DNA of 64,000 nucleotides from Thiomonas sp. FB-6 (GTDB taxonomy: Bacteria > Pseudomonadota > Gammaproteobacteria > Burkholderiales > Burkholderiaceae_C): NCBI RefSeq assembly GCF_000377645.1, contig NZ_KB898486.1, forward strand, positions 1 to 64,000, written 5' to 3'. The position numbers and the translations under genes were made by a program. The notes beneath the pieces were generated by a model that was not told the origin of the DNA, did not search any database, and worked only from the letters and a program-made list of their open reading frames with translations. Shown in pieces: positions 37,724-45,584 of the stretch (position 1 is its first letter; each line of letters begins with the position of its first letter).

Positions 37724-37748
37724 TCTCCATATGCGTCGCATATGGAGA
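37724..37748. repeat. 25-bp perfect palindrome, candidate operator or terminator hairpin
   Basis: Arms of 12 bases (37724-37735 and 37737-37748) around one central base, with core CATATGCG and CGCATATG. It sits 31 bases after the GntR stop and 18 bases before a -35-like TTGACT of the ABC operon. No T-run follows, which favours a protein-binding site over an intrinsic terminator. Confidence 0.6.
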
Positions 37749-37765
37749 AGCCGAGCTCCAGATAT

Positions 37766-37795
37766 TTGACTTCAGGTCGAGCGGGAACGTACCTT
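37766..37795 (+). promoter_or_regulatory. Possible promoter of the ABC-transporter operon
   Basis: TTGACT (37766-37771) is a 5/6 match to the -35 consensus. TACCTT (37790-37795) follows after 18 bases as a weak -10. The start codon of the binding-protein gene is 38 bases downstream, behind AGGAGAC. Confidence 0.4.
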
Positions 37796-37832
37796 TGCCG
37801 CTCCGACAAGACCGATATCAGGAGACTCCGGC

Positions 37833-38663
37833 ATGAAGTTCTGGAAAGCCCTCGCGGCGGCCTGCCTGGCCGGCGCCGCAGTCCTCGGCGCCGCCGGCGC
37901 GTGCGCCGCCTCTCCCGAAACGCCTTCGCCCGACACCCTGTCGCCCGGGGTGCTGCGCGTGGCCTACCGTGCCGACGACAAGCCGGTGTCCTTCCTGCGC
38001 GACGGCAAGCCCGCCGGCCTGCTCGTGGACCTGATGAACGACATCGGGCGGCGCATGGGCCTGCGGGTCGAGTATGTCTCCACCAGTTTCGCGGCCATGC
38101 TGCCCTCGGTGCGCAATCACCAGTACGACACGGCGGCCTTCGGCGTGCTGGTGACACCGGCCCGCCGCAAGGTGGTGGACTTCACCACGGCCATCGGCTA
38201 CGGCCAGGCGCGCCTGGTCAGCCGCGCGAGCGAAGCCCTGGCCACGGTGCAGAGCGCCTCGGGCAAGACCATCGCCGTGACCATCGGCAGCGCACTGATC
38301 CCGCAGCTCGCGCGCATCGCCCCGCACGTGGTGATCCGGCAGTTCCCCAACATCGCGGCCAGCGTCGATGCGTTGCTGGCCGGCCAGGTCGACGGCCTGT
38401 TCACCGGCGAGGCGGCCGCCGCCCACGTGATCGCGCAACACCACGGCCTGGTCGCCTCGCAGACCGTGGAGAGCGGCATGAACGCCTTCCCGGTGGCCAA
38501 GGATCGTCCGGCCCTGCTGGCGGCGATGAACCAGGCGCTGGCCGGGAGCATGCGCGACGGGACCTTCACGCGCCTGTTCCTGCGCTGGAACCCGCCTTCG
38601 GTGACGATTCCTGCCCGCCTGTACGCCGACTACCCCGGCATGCCCCACCCGGCGGCCCATTGA
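37833..38663 (+). CDS. ABC transporter substrate-binding protein (polar amino acid type)
   Basis: A 276-residue periplasmic family-3 binding protein. The signal peptide MKFWKALAAACLAGAAVLGAAGACA is cut near residue 25. The mature part has LRVAYRADDKPVSFL, GLLVDLMNDIGRRMGL and the AVTIGSAL hinge strand. Family 3 proteins usually bind amino acids, opines or related acids; the ligand cannot be named. The canonical acidic-site residue pattern is not obvious. It is the first gene of an operon with permease, ATPase and a lyase. Confidence 0.88.
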   Translation: MKFWKALAAACLAGAAVLGAAGACAASPETPSPDTLSPGVLRVAYRADDKPVSFLRDGKPAGLLVDLMNDIGRRMGLRVEYVSTSFAAMLPSVRNHQYDTAAFGVLVTPARRKVVDFTTAIGYGQARLVSRASEALATVQSASGKTIAVTIGSALIPQLARIAPHVVIRQFPNIAASVDALLAGQVDGLFTGEAAAAHVIAQHHGLVASQTVESGMNAFPVAKDRPALLAAMNQALAGSMRDGTFTRLFLRWNPPSVTIPARLYADYPGMPHPAAH

Positions 38664-38676
38664 GCCGGGGACCGGA

Positions 38677-39405
38677 ATGCTCGCCGGACTGCACCGGATC
38701 GCGGACACCTTCTTCGATCCGACCCTGATTCTGCGGGTCCTGCCCACGCTGTTGCGGGTGGGCCTGCCCAACACGCTCGAGCTGTCGGTGTTCGCCAGCG
38801 CCATCGGCATCCTGCTGGGCCTGCTGGTGGCCGCGGGCCTGCTGTCGGGGCGCCGCCCGGTGCGAGCGCCCTGCCGCGTCTACGTCGACGTGCTGCGCGG
38901 CCTGCCGCACATCCTCACCGTGTACCTGATCGGGCAGGGCCTGCCGCTGGCCGGGCTGAGCGTCTTCGGCAACGACACCTACGGCTACGCGGCGCTGGCC
39001 ATCGGCCTGATCGAGAGCGCCTATTTCGCCGAGATCTTCCGCGCCGGTTTCCAGAGTGTCGAGCGCGGGCAGATCGAGGCGGCGCGGGCCACCGGCATGA
39101 GCCGGCTGCAGACCATGCTGCACATCGTGATCCCGCAGGGTGCGCGGCGTGTGCTGCCGCCGCTGACGGGCCAGTTCATCCTCGTGGTCAAGGCCACGTC
39201 CCTGGTCTATCTGCTGGGGCTGACAGCCTCCCAACGTGAAATGTTCGCCATTGCCCAGGACAGCGCCACCAACAACGCCAACCTGTCGCCGCTCACCGCG
39301 GCAGGCCTGGTCTATCTCGCGCTCACCATCCCCACCAGCTATGCCGTCAACGCCTGGGACCGCCGCCTGCGCGGCGCGCGTGGCGGGCGGGCCGACGTCG
39401 AATGA
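38677..39405 (+). CDS. ABC transporter permease (HisM/GlnP type)
   Basis: The 242-residue membrane protein has about five helices. The EAA loop is in EAARATGMSRLQTMLHIVIPQ and the amino-acid-permease signature is in VVKATSLVYLLGL near residue 170. Only one permease gene is present, so the channel is probably a homodimer. It begins 13 bases after the binding-protein gene. Confidence 0.88.
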   Translation: MLAGLHRIADTFFDPTLILRVLPTLLRVGLPNTLELSVFASAIGILLGLLVAAGLLSGRRPVRAPCRVYVDVLRGLPHILTVYLIGQGLPLAGLSVFGNDTYGYAALAIGLIESAYFAEIFRAGFQSVERGQIEAARATGMSRLQTMLHIVIPQGARRVLPPLTGQFILVVKATSLVYLLGLTASQREMFAIAQDSATNNANLSPLTAAGLVYLALTIPTSYAVNAWDRRLRGARGGRADVE

Positions 39406-39415
39406 GCCGGCCGCC

Positions 39416-40168
39416 ATGCTCCTGAATCCCTCCCGGCAGGCCGTACGCGTGCGCTACGCGGGCCTGCGCAAGTCCTATGGCGCGGTCGAGGTGCTGCGTG
39501 GCGTCGAGCTCGACGTGGCGCCCGGCACCACCACCTGCATCGTGGGCCCTTCGGGCTCCGGCAAGTCCACGCTGCTGCGTTGCGCCAACCTGATGGAGCG
39601 TCCCGACGGCGGCAGCGTGCACATCGGCGACCTCGAGATCACCGCGCCCGGCGTGGACATCGACGCGGTGCGCGCGCGCGTGGGCATGGTGTTCCAGCAT
39701 TTCCACCTGTTCTCCCACCTGGACGTGCTGGGCAACGTCAGCCTGGCGCTGCGCAAGGTGCTCGCGCTGCCGCGCGAGCAGGCCGAGGCGCGGGCGCTGG
39801 AGCAGTTGCGCGCGGTCGGCCTGCAGGGCCTGGAGCGGCGCCGGCCGGCGGACCTGTCCGGCGGGCAGCAGCAACGCGTGGCCATCGCGCGTTCCCTGGC
39901 CATGCAACCCCAGGTGATGCTGTTCGACGAGGCCACCTCGGCCCTCGACCCCGAACTCGTCAAGGGCGTGCTGGCGCTGATGCGCGAATTCGCGCACGGC
40001 GGCATGACCATGCTGGTGGTCACGCACGAGATGCGCTTCGCGCGCGAGGTGGCCAACCAGGTGGTGTTCGTCGACCGCGGACAGGTGCTGGAGAACGCCC
40101 CCGCCGACGCCTTTTTCGATGCGCCGAGCCATCCCCGGCTGCGCGAATTCCTCGACCAGATCCTCTGA
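39416..40168 (+). CDS. ABC transporter ATP-binding protein (HisP/GlnQ type)
   Basis: A 250-residue ATPase with Walker A GPSGSGKST near residue 43, the Q-loop in VFQHFHLFSHL, signature LSGGQQQRVAIARSL near 144, Walker B VMLFDEATSALDPEL and the switch His in VVTHEMRFA. It lies 10 bases after the permease. It energises the import system of this operon. Confidence 0.93.
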   Translation: MLLNPSRQAVRVRYAGLRKSYGAVEVLRGVELDVAPGTTTCIVGPSGSGKSTLLRCANLMERPDGGSVHIGDLEITAPGVDIDAVRARVGMVFQHFHLFSHLDVLGNVSLALRKVLALPREQAEARALEQLRAVGLQGLERRRPADLSGGQQQRVAIARSLAMQPQVMLFDEATSALDPELVKGVLALMREFAHGGMTMLVVTHEMRFAREVANQVVFVDRGQVLENAPADAFFDAPSHPRLREFLDQIL

Positions 40169-40181
40169 GCCCGTCCCGACC

Positions 40182-41549
40182 ATGAGCCACGCGAGCCGCG
40201 TCCGTCCGTCCCCGTCCGAGATCTCGGAACTGTTCGCCCAGCGCAGCCAGTGGCAGGCCTGGCTGGACGTCGAGGCCGCGCTTGCGCGCACCCAGGCCGA
40301 GCTCGGCATGATCCCGGCCGCGGCCGCCGAGGAGATCGCGCGCAAGGCCAGCTTCGGGCACGTGGATGAAGCGGAGCTGGCGCAGGACATCGCGCGCACC
40401 CGTGCCCCGGTGGTTTCGCTGGTACGCGCGCTGGCCCAGGCCTGCGAGGGCGAGGCGGGCGGCTTCGTGCATTGGGGCGCCACCACGCAGAATGTCATGC
40501 AGACCGCGCGCGCGGTGTTGATGCGGCGCTCGCACGAGGCCTTCATGGGCGTGTTCGCCGACGTGCTGGAGCGCCTCGCCGCCATGGCCGAGGTCGGTGC
40601 GGACATGCTGGCCGTGGGGCGCACCAATTTCCGCCAGGGCCTGCCGATCACCTTCGGCTGGAAGGCGGCGGCGTGGATCGAGGAGATGCTGCGCCACCGC
40701 AGCCGCTTCGAGGGGGCGCGCGAGCGCGTGTTCGCCGCCCAGTGGGGCGGCGCGCTGGGGGCGATGCACGCCAGCGGCGAACTGGGGCCCGAACTCAACC
40801 GGCGCCTGGCGGCGCGCCTGGGGCTGGGCTGCATGGAGGTTCCGTCGCGCGCAGGGCTGGACTACCTGGCCGAGTACTTCCTGCTGCTGGGCCTGTTCAG
40901 CGCCAGCTGCTCGAAGATCGCGCGCGAGCTCTACACCCTGATGGCCGACGAGATCGGCGAGGTCTACGAGCAGCAGGGCGAGGAGGTGGTGGGTTCGAGC
41001 ACCATGCCCAACAAGATCAATCCGAAGTCCGCCGCGCTGGCCCTTTCGCTCGCCGCGCGCGTGCGCTCCTGCGTGCCGCTGGCGCTGGAGGCGATGCAGC
41101 CCACGCATGAAGGCGACGGGGCCAACAACCAGATGCTGCACGCCCTGATCGACCAGACCTGCCCGCTGGCCTACCAGATGATCTGTGCCTTCGACGAACT
41201 GCTCGAGTGCCTGCGCCTGGTGCCAGAGGCCATGCGCAGGAACGTGGACATCTCCGGCCAGGCGATGGCCGCGGAGAACGCGATGATGGCGCTGGCGCCC
41301 GTGCTCGGGCGCACACGCGCCTATGCCCGCGTGAAACATGCGATCCACGAGGCCGGAGAAGGCCCCGGGGGCCTTGCCGAGGCCTTGCTGCGCGACAACG
41401 AGGTGCGCGAGGCCATCGACGAGACGGCGCTGCGCCATGCGCTGGATCCTGCCTCCTACACGGGGCGCAGCCGCGAGATGTCCCTGGCCATGGCGCGTGC
41501 GGCGCGCGACGCCGCGACGCGCCTGCGCGAGGCGCCGGCGGCGCCCTGA
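40182..41549 (+). CDS. Adenylosuccinate lyase/fumarase-superfamily lyase
   Basis: The 455-residue product carries the superfamily signature GSSTMPNKINP near residue 273, with the HWGATTQN segment (residue 100 region) and THEGDGANNQ. These place it in the PurB/PcaB/3-carboxymuconate-cycloisomerase branch. Such enzymes release fumarate from an N- or C-linked succinyl group, or isomerise lactones. Housekeeping PurB usually lies elsewhere. Linkage to an amino-acid-type ABC importer suggests it cleaves an imported succinyl-amino compound (inference). It starts 13 bases after the ATPase gene. Confidence 0.82.
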   Translation: MSHASRVRPSPSEISELFAQRSQWQAWLDVEAALARTQAELGMIPAAAAEEIARKASFGHVDEAELAQDIARTRAPVVSLVRALAQACEGEAGGFVHWGATTQNVMQTARAVLMRRSHEAFMGVFADVLERLAAMAEVGADMLAVGRTNFRQGLPITFGWKAAAWIEEMLRHRSRFEGARERVFAAQWGGALGAMHASGELGPELNRRLAARLGLGCMEVPSRAGLDYLAEYFLLLGLFSASCSKIARELYTLMADEIGEVYEQQGEEVVGSSTMPNKINPKSAALALSLAARVRSCVPLALEAMQPTHEGDGANNQMLHALIDQTCPLAYQMICAFDELLECLRLVPEAMRRNVDISGQAMAAENAMMALAPVLGRTRAYARVKHAIHEAGEGPGGLAEALLRDNEVREAIDETALRHALDPASYTGRSREMSLAMARAARDAATRLREAPAAP

Positions 41550-41568
41550 GCGGCGCCGCGCGGCCTGC

Positions 41569-41610
41569 TTGACGCACATCAGGGACGCTGCCGCCGCATC
41601 TCTCCATACT
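41569..41610 (+). promoter_or_regulatory. FNR/ANR-type activated promoter of the hsp20 gene
   Basis: TTGACGCACATCAG (41569-41582) differs from the FNR/ANR consensus TTGAC-N4-ATCAA by its last base. CATACT (41605-41610) is a 4/6 -10 box. If the start is 7 bases after the -10, near 41617, the site centre lies at -41.5, the exact class II activation geometry. The leader to the ATG would be about 146 bases. Confidence 0.6.
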
Positions 41611-41762
41611 GGCCGTGGTCTGGCCGACAGGACGTGCCGCCCTCGACGCGCCCCGCATGGGGCGGCGCTCGAAGCAGGCGCGCACCGCGTCGGCCCCTCG
41701 CGGCCGTGCACGGGGTGGCCGGCGAGAAGCGCTTGTACTCCCCCCGCGAAGGAGAACACATC

Positions 41763-42224
41763 ATGGCGATGGTTCCATGGGATCCCTGGCACGAAATCGA
41801 GGACATGTTCGATCGCTACACACGCGCAGTCGGGTTGTCGCGCGTGGGCAATTGGGGGCGCCGCGCGCTGGGCACGGAGCCGGCCGCGGCGGCTGACTGG
41901 GCCCCGCGCGTGGACATCTCGGAGACTCCCGCCGCCTTCGTGATCAAGGCCGAGATTCCCGAGGTGAAGAAGGATGACGTGAAGATCACCATCGACGCCG
42001 GCATGGTGACGATCTCCGGCGAGCGGCGCCAGGAGACCGAGCAGAAGGACACGAAGTACCACCGCGTGGAGCGCTACTACGGCAGTTTCAGCCGCAGCTT
42101 CTCCCTGCCTGGCAACGTGGACGAACAGGCCGCCAAGGCCGAGTTCAAGGAAGGCGTGCTCAGCCTGAGCATTCCCAAGGCCGCCGAGGCCAGGCCGAAG
42201 GTGCTCGAGGTCAAGGTGCAGTAG
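41763..42224 (+). CDS. Small heat shock protein, Hsp20/alpha-crystallin family
   Basis: ATP-independent holdase chaperone of 153 residues. The N-terminal arm (1-45) opens MAMVPWDPWHEIEDMFDRY. The alpha-crystallin domain at 46-140 contains DISETPAAFVIKAEIP, and the tail carries the LSLSIPKA motif near the C-terminus. AAGGAG precedes the ATG. Upstream sits an FNR/ANR-like site, so low oxygen rather than heat may be the main signal. Confidence 0.94.
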   Translation: MAMVPWDPWHEIEDMFDRYTRAVGLSRVGNWGRRALGTEPAAAADWAPRVDISETPAAFVIKAEIPEVKKDDVKITIDAGMVTISGERRQETEQKDTKYHRVERYYGSFSRSFSLPGNVDEQAAKAEFKEGVLSLSIPKAAEARPKVLEVKVQ

Positions 42225-42240
42225 CCGCCGCGGCGGCCGC

Positions 42241-42258
42241 GGGGGGGGGCGGGCGGGC
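42241..42258 (+). repeat. G9 homopolymer and G-quadruplex-prone tract
   Basis: Nine G residues (42241-42249) are followed by C-GGG-C-GGG, 29 bases upstream of the diguanylate cyclase start. The tract could slip during replication or form a quadruplex in DNA or mRNA. It is preceded by the palindrome CCGCCGCGGCGG (42226-42237). Confidence 0.5.
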
Positions 42259-42286
42259 GCATGGAGCGGGAACGTATGATCCCCGC

Positions 42287-43066
42287 ATGGCCGCCCCGTC
42301 CCGTTCGTCCCCGGTCGACCGCTTCGGCCTGCACGCGGCGCTGCGGCGTTTCGGCCTGTGGCCGATGGTGCTGGCACTGACCGCCTTGTCGGTGGGGGCC
42401 TCGGCCGCCATCGTCGCCGTGGTGACCTGCTGGGGCTTCGGCAGCGGCATGACGCCGCATGCGTGGGCCGTCACGCTGCTGGCGCCGGCGCTGATCGCGC
42501 CGCCGCCGAGCGCGCTCACCCTGCATCTGGTGCAGCGCCTGGATCGCCTGCAGGAAATGCTCAGCGAGGTGATCCACGTCGACGAGCTGACCGCGCTGCG
42601 CAACCGGCGTTATTTCATGCAGGCCTTGCAGCGCGAGGTCGAGCGCGCGCGGCGCGACGGCAGCCGCTTCGCATTGGCCCTGGTCGACGTCGACAATTTC
42701 AAGGACATCAACGACGGCTACGGCCATCCCGCCGGCGACATGGTGCTGCGGCACATTGCCGATGCCTGCCGCCAGGCCGTGCGCGAGACCGACGTGGCCG
42801 CGCGCATCGGCGGCGAGGAATTCGCTTTCCTCTTTCCCGATGGCTCGCCGGAGCAGGCGCGCGAGCTCGGCGCGCGCCTGCTGGCCGGCGTGCGCGCGCT
42901 GGACCTGCGCCCGCAAGGCGTGCGCCAGCGGCTTTCGGTCAGCGTGGGCCTCGCGCTCATGCAGGGCGCCGAGGCCGAGCTGGCCCAGGCCTTGCGCCTG
43001 GCCGACCAGGCGCTGTACGCGGCGAAGGCCGCCGGCAAGGACCGGCTGGAGATGGCGCCGGCCTGA
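42287..43066 (+). CDS. Diguanylate cyclase (membrane-anchored GGDEF protein)
   Basis: The 259-residue protein makes cyclic di-GMP. Two membrane helices lie at residues 22-45 and 55-75, followed by a short helix (LHLVQRLDRLQEMLSEV) and the GGDEF domain at 95-255. The active-site motif is GGEEF in ARIGGEEFAFLF. An RETD inhibitory site stands five residues before it, so product inhibition is expected. There is no separate sensor domain. The start lacks a clear Shine-Dalgarno and a G9 tract lies just upstream. Confidence 0.92.
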   Translation: MAAPSRSSPVDRFGLHAALRRFGLWPMVLALTALSVGASAAIVAVVTCWGFGSGMTPHAWAVTLLAPALIAPPPSALTLHLVQRLDRLQEMLSEVIHVDELTALRNRRYFMQALQREVERARRDGSRFALALVDVDNFKDINDGYGHPAGDMVLRHIADACRQAVRETDVAARIGGEEFAFLFPDGSPEQARELGARLLAGVRALDLRPQGVRQRLSVSVGLALMQGAEAELAQALRLADQALYAAKAAGKDRLEMAPA

Positions 43067-43099
43067 ATCCCTGCCCGGCGCCGGCGCGTCGGCGAGGGT

Positions 43100-44113
43100 T
43101 CAGAAGCCCTCGATGGCGATTTTCCCGATGTTGCTGCCCGACTCGGTCATGGCGTGGGCCTGGCGCAGCGTGGCGGCGTCGATGGGCGACAGGCGCGTGT
43201 GCAGCGTGCTCAGCAACTTGCCCGCATCCACCAGGCGGCTGACCTCGTCGAGCAGCCGGCCCTGTTCGTCGATGTCGGGCGTGGCGAACATGCTGCGGGT
43301 GTACATGAACTCCCAGTGGGTCGACACGCTCTTGCGCTTGAAAGGCGAGATGTCGAGTTGCTGGGGGTCGTCGATCAGCGCGAAGCGCCCCTGCGGCGCG
43401 ATCAGCGCGGCCACGTCGGCCAGATGTCGGTGGGTCTGCGTGGTCGAGAACACGAAGGAGGGCTGGCCGAGTTGCAGGGCCTGCAGCTGCGGCGCCAGCG
43501 CCTCGCCGTGGTCGACCACGTGGTGCGCGCCCATGCGCCGCACCCAGTCGCGGGTCTGCGGGCGCGAGGCCGTGGCGATGACCGTGAGATCGGTGAGCTG
43601 GCGCGCCAGCTGGATGGCGATGGAGCCCACGCCGCCCGCGCCGCCGATGACCAGCAGCGCCCTGGCGCCGCCGGGTACCGCGCGGCGCACGTCCAGGCGG
43701 TCGAACAGCGCCTCCCACGCGGTGATGGCCGTCAGCGGGAGTGCGGCCGCCTGTGCGAAATCCAGCGAGCCGGGCATGTGTCCCACGATGCGCTCGTCGA
43801 CGGCCTGGAGCTCGGCGTTGCTGCCCTGGCGTGTGAGGTCTCCCGCGTAGAACACCTTGTCGCCGACGCGGAAGTTGCGCACCGCCTCGCCAACCGCCTC
43901 CACGGTGCCGGCGGCATCCCAGCCCAGCACCTTCCACTCGCCCGCGGGCGGCGCGGTGTTCCTGCGCACCTTGGTGTCGACCGGGTTGACCGACACGGCC
44001 CGCACGCGCACCAGCAGGTCGCGCGGCCCGGGGCGCGGGTCGTCCAGCGTGACGTCGCTGAGGGAATCGGCGGCATCCAGGGGGCCGGGCTGGCGGTAGG
44101 CAATGGCTCGCAT
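43100..44113 (-). CDS. Zinc-independent quinone oxidoreductase-like dehydrogenase (MDR family)
   Basis: A 337-residue medium-chain dehydrogenase/reductase of the zinc-binding-alcohol-dehydrogenase/quinone-reductase group. The catalytic-domain segment VRAVSVNPVDTKVR lies near residue 45 and the NADPH site GGAGGVGSIAIQLAR near 150. Catalytic zinc ligands are absent, as in quinone oxidoreductases. The start is the ATG at 44111-44113 with AAGGAC upstream. The substrate is unknown. It diverges from the OprB porin gene. Confidence 0.85.
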   Translation of the reverse strand: MRAIAYRQPGPLDAADSLSDVTLDDPRPGPRDLLVRVRAVSVNPVDTKVRRNTAPPAGEWKVLGWDAAGTVEAVGEAVRNFRVGDKVFYAGDLTRQGSNAELQAVDERIVGHMPGSLDFAQAAALPLTAITAWEALFDRLDVRRAVPGGARALLVIGGAGGVGSIAIQLARQLTDLTVIATASRPQTRDWVRRMGAHHVVDHGEALAPQLQALQLGQPSFVFSTTQTHRHLADVAALIAPQGRFALIDDPQQLDISPFKRKSVSTHWEFMYTRSMFATPDIDEQGRLLDEVSRLVDAGKLLSTLHTRLSPIDAATLRQAHAMTESGSNIGKIAIEGF

Positions 44114-44323
44114 CGCAATGTCCTTTCGGGGCTTCGTGGGGAGCAGGGGAGCATAGCGAGGCGCCGCGCACCGTGCAGGCCCCGCGACGGCCACGGCGAA
44201 ATGGCTTTACGAATACGAACCATTCCCAGTACGATTTGTCGCGAACCCGGCCCCACGCCGGGAGTCCGGGCCCAGCCGCGGCGGGGCGGAGCACTTTTGC
44301 CGACAATGGATAGGGGAGAACGC

Positions 44324-45460
44324 ATGGATCGAACAGCAGGCTCGAAACACCACGTGCACCGGCACCGGGCCCGCGCCATGGCCGCATGGTCCCTGGCCCT
44401 CGCGGTGGGGGCAGCCGCCGCGGCCGCCGCGCCGGCATCGGCCGCCGCGATGGCCGATGCTCCGCCGGCTTCGCCGGTCAACTGGACCTTTTCGCTGGAT
44501 TCGGAAATCGTCGACAACCTCGGCGGGGGCATCGCGCCGGGCAGCGTGGGCGACACGCTCGCGCGGCTGGGCTTCGTGCTCGACGGCGGCGCGGTGGGCC
44601 TGGCGCAGGGCTCGCGCATCAAGGCCACGCTGCAACGCACGCAAAGCGGCCAGCCCTCGGCCACGCGCATCGGCGATGCGCAAAGCGTGACCAACATCGA
44701 GGCGCCTTCGCGCAGCCGCGTGTACGAACTGTGGTACGGGCAGCCCGCCGGCCGGAACTGGGAGCTGCGCGCGGGCCTGATCGCCGCCGACGCGCATTTC
44801 GACGTGCTCGACAGCGCCGGCCTGCTGCTCAACGGCAGCTTCGGCGCCGAGCCGATCTGGTCCGGCAACACGGTGGCGCCGATCTTTCCCGTCTCGGGCA
44901 TCGGGGCCATGGCCACCTGGCACTCCGGCGCCTGGACCAGCCGCAGCGGGGTGTTCCAGGCCGATCCGCAGGATCGCTCGAGCGCGTTTCGCCGCGGGCA
45001 GGCCTGGATGGAGGAGGGCAGCTACCACGGCAGCGGAACCTACAAGCTCGGTGCCTGGAGCTACCGCCCCGACGGGAGCGCCGATGCGCAGCTGCCGCGG
45101 GCGAACTGGGGCACCTATTTCAGCGCGGATCAGCCGCTCAAGGGCGGCGACAACCCGCCCAGCGCCTTCCTGCGCGCGGGCTGGAGCCCCCGGGGGGTGG
45201 GCGCCGTGGACTACGACCTGGAGGCCGGGTTCCTGGTGCCGGGGCCGCTGCCCGGGCGCGCGCAGGACCAGTTCAGCCTGGGCCTGGCGCGCGCGCGTTT
45301 CCGCGGCCTGGGAACAGAGACCACCTACGAAGCGACCTACCAGATCGCGCTGGCGCCGCACCTGGCGCTGCAGCCCGACCTGCAGTACGTGGTGCACCCG
45401 GGCGGCATCCTGCCGTCGGCGCTGGTCGCCAGCCTGCGCCTGCATGTCGGCTTCGAATAG
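44324..45460 (+). CDS. OprB-family carbohydrate porin
   Basis: A 378-residue outer-membrane barrel of the carbohydrate-selective porin family. The ATG at 44324 follows AGGGGAGAA; an in-frame ATG six codons earlier is possible. A signal peptide ends in an Ala-rich stretch near residue 42. Family motifs are LRAGLIAADAHFDVLDSAGLL, here named by its ends, IGAMATWHSGAWT and SADQPL. It ends in HVGFE rather than Phe, unusual for a barrel terminus. Confidence 0.85.
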   Translation: MDRTAGSKHHVHRHRARAMAAWSLALAVGAAAAAAAPASAAAMADAPPASPVNWTFSLDSEIVDNLGGGIAPGSVGDTLARLGFVLDGGAVGLAQGSRIKATLQRTQSGQPSATRIGDAQSVTNIEAPSRSRVYELWYGQPAGRNWELRAGLIAADAHFDVLDSAGLLLNGSFGAEPIWSGNTVAPIFPVSGIGAMATWHSGAWTSRSGVFQADPQDRSSAFRRGQAWMEEGSYHGSGTYKLGAWSYRPDGSADAQLPRANWGTYFSADQPLKGGDNPPSAFLRAGWSPRGVGAVDYDLEAGFLVPGPLPGRAQDQFSLGLARARFRGLGTETTYEATYQIALAPHLALQPDLQYVVHPGGILPSALVASLRLHVGFE

Positions 45461-45506
45461 GAGGCAGCCGTGGTCAGTCATGGCCGAGGCCGCTCGCGCG
45501 GATTAC

Positions 45507-45519
45507 GCAAATCATTTGC
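45507..45519. promoter_or_regulatory. Small palindrome upstream of the metal-binding protein gene
   Basis: GCAAAT-C-ATTTGC is a perfect 6-base inverted repeat 66 bases before the start codon, in one of the few AT-rich patches of the region. It could be a binding site for a Fur/Zur-type repressor, but it does not match a known Zur box fully. Confidence 0.3.
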
Positions 45520-45584
45520 AGAATGGCCCCGACTCGCCTACGCTGCGGCTTCGTGTCCTTCGCGCCGCCCGGCTGCTCCCGTCC

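Noticed and set aside
43154-44320. Antisense gene opposite the quinone oxidoreductase, in frame with the OprB gene
   Set aside because: The frame is only open because of high GC. The OprB signal peptide begins at 44324 with its own ribosome-binding site.
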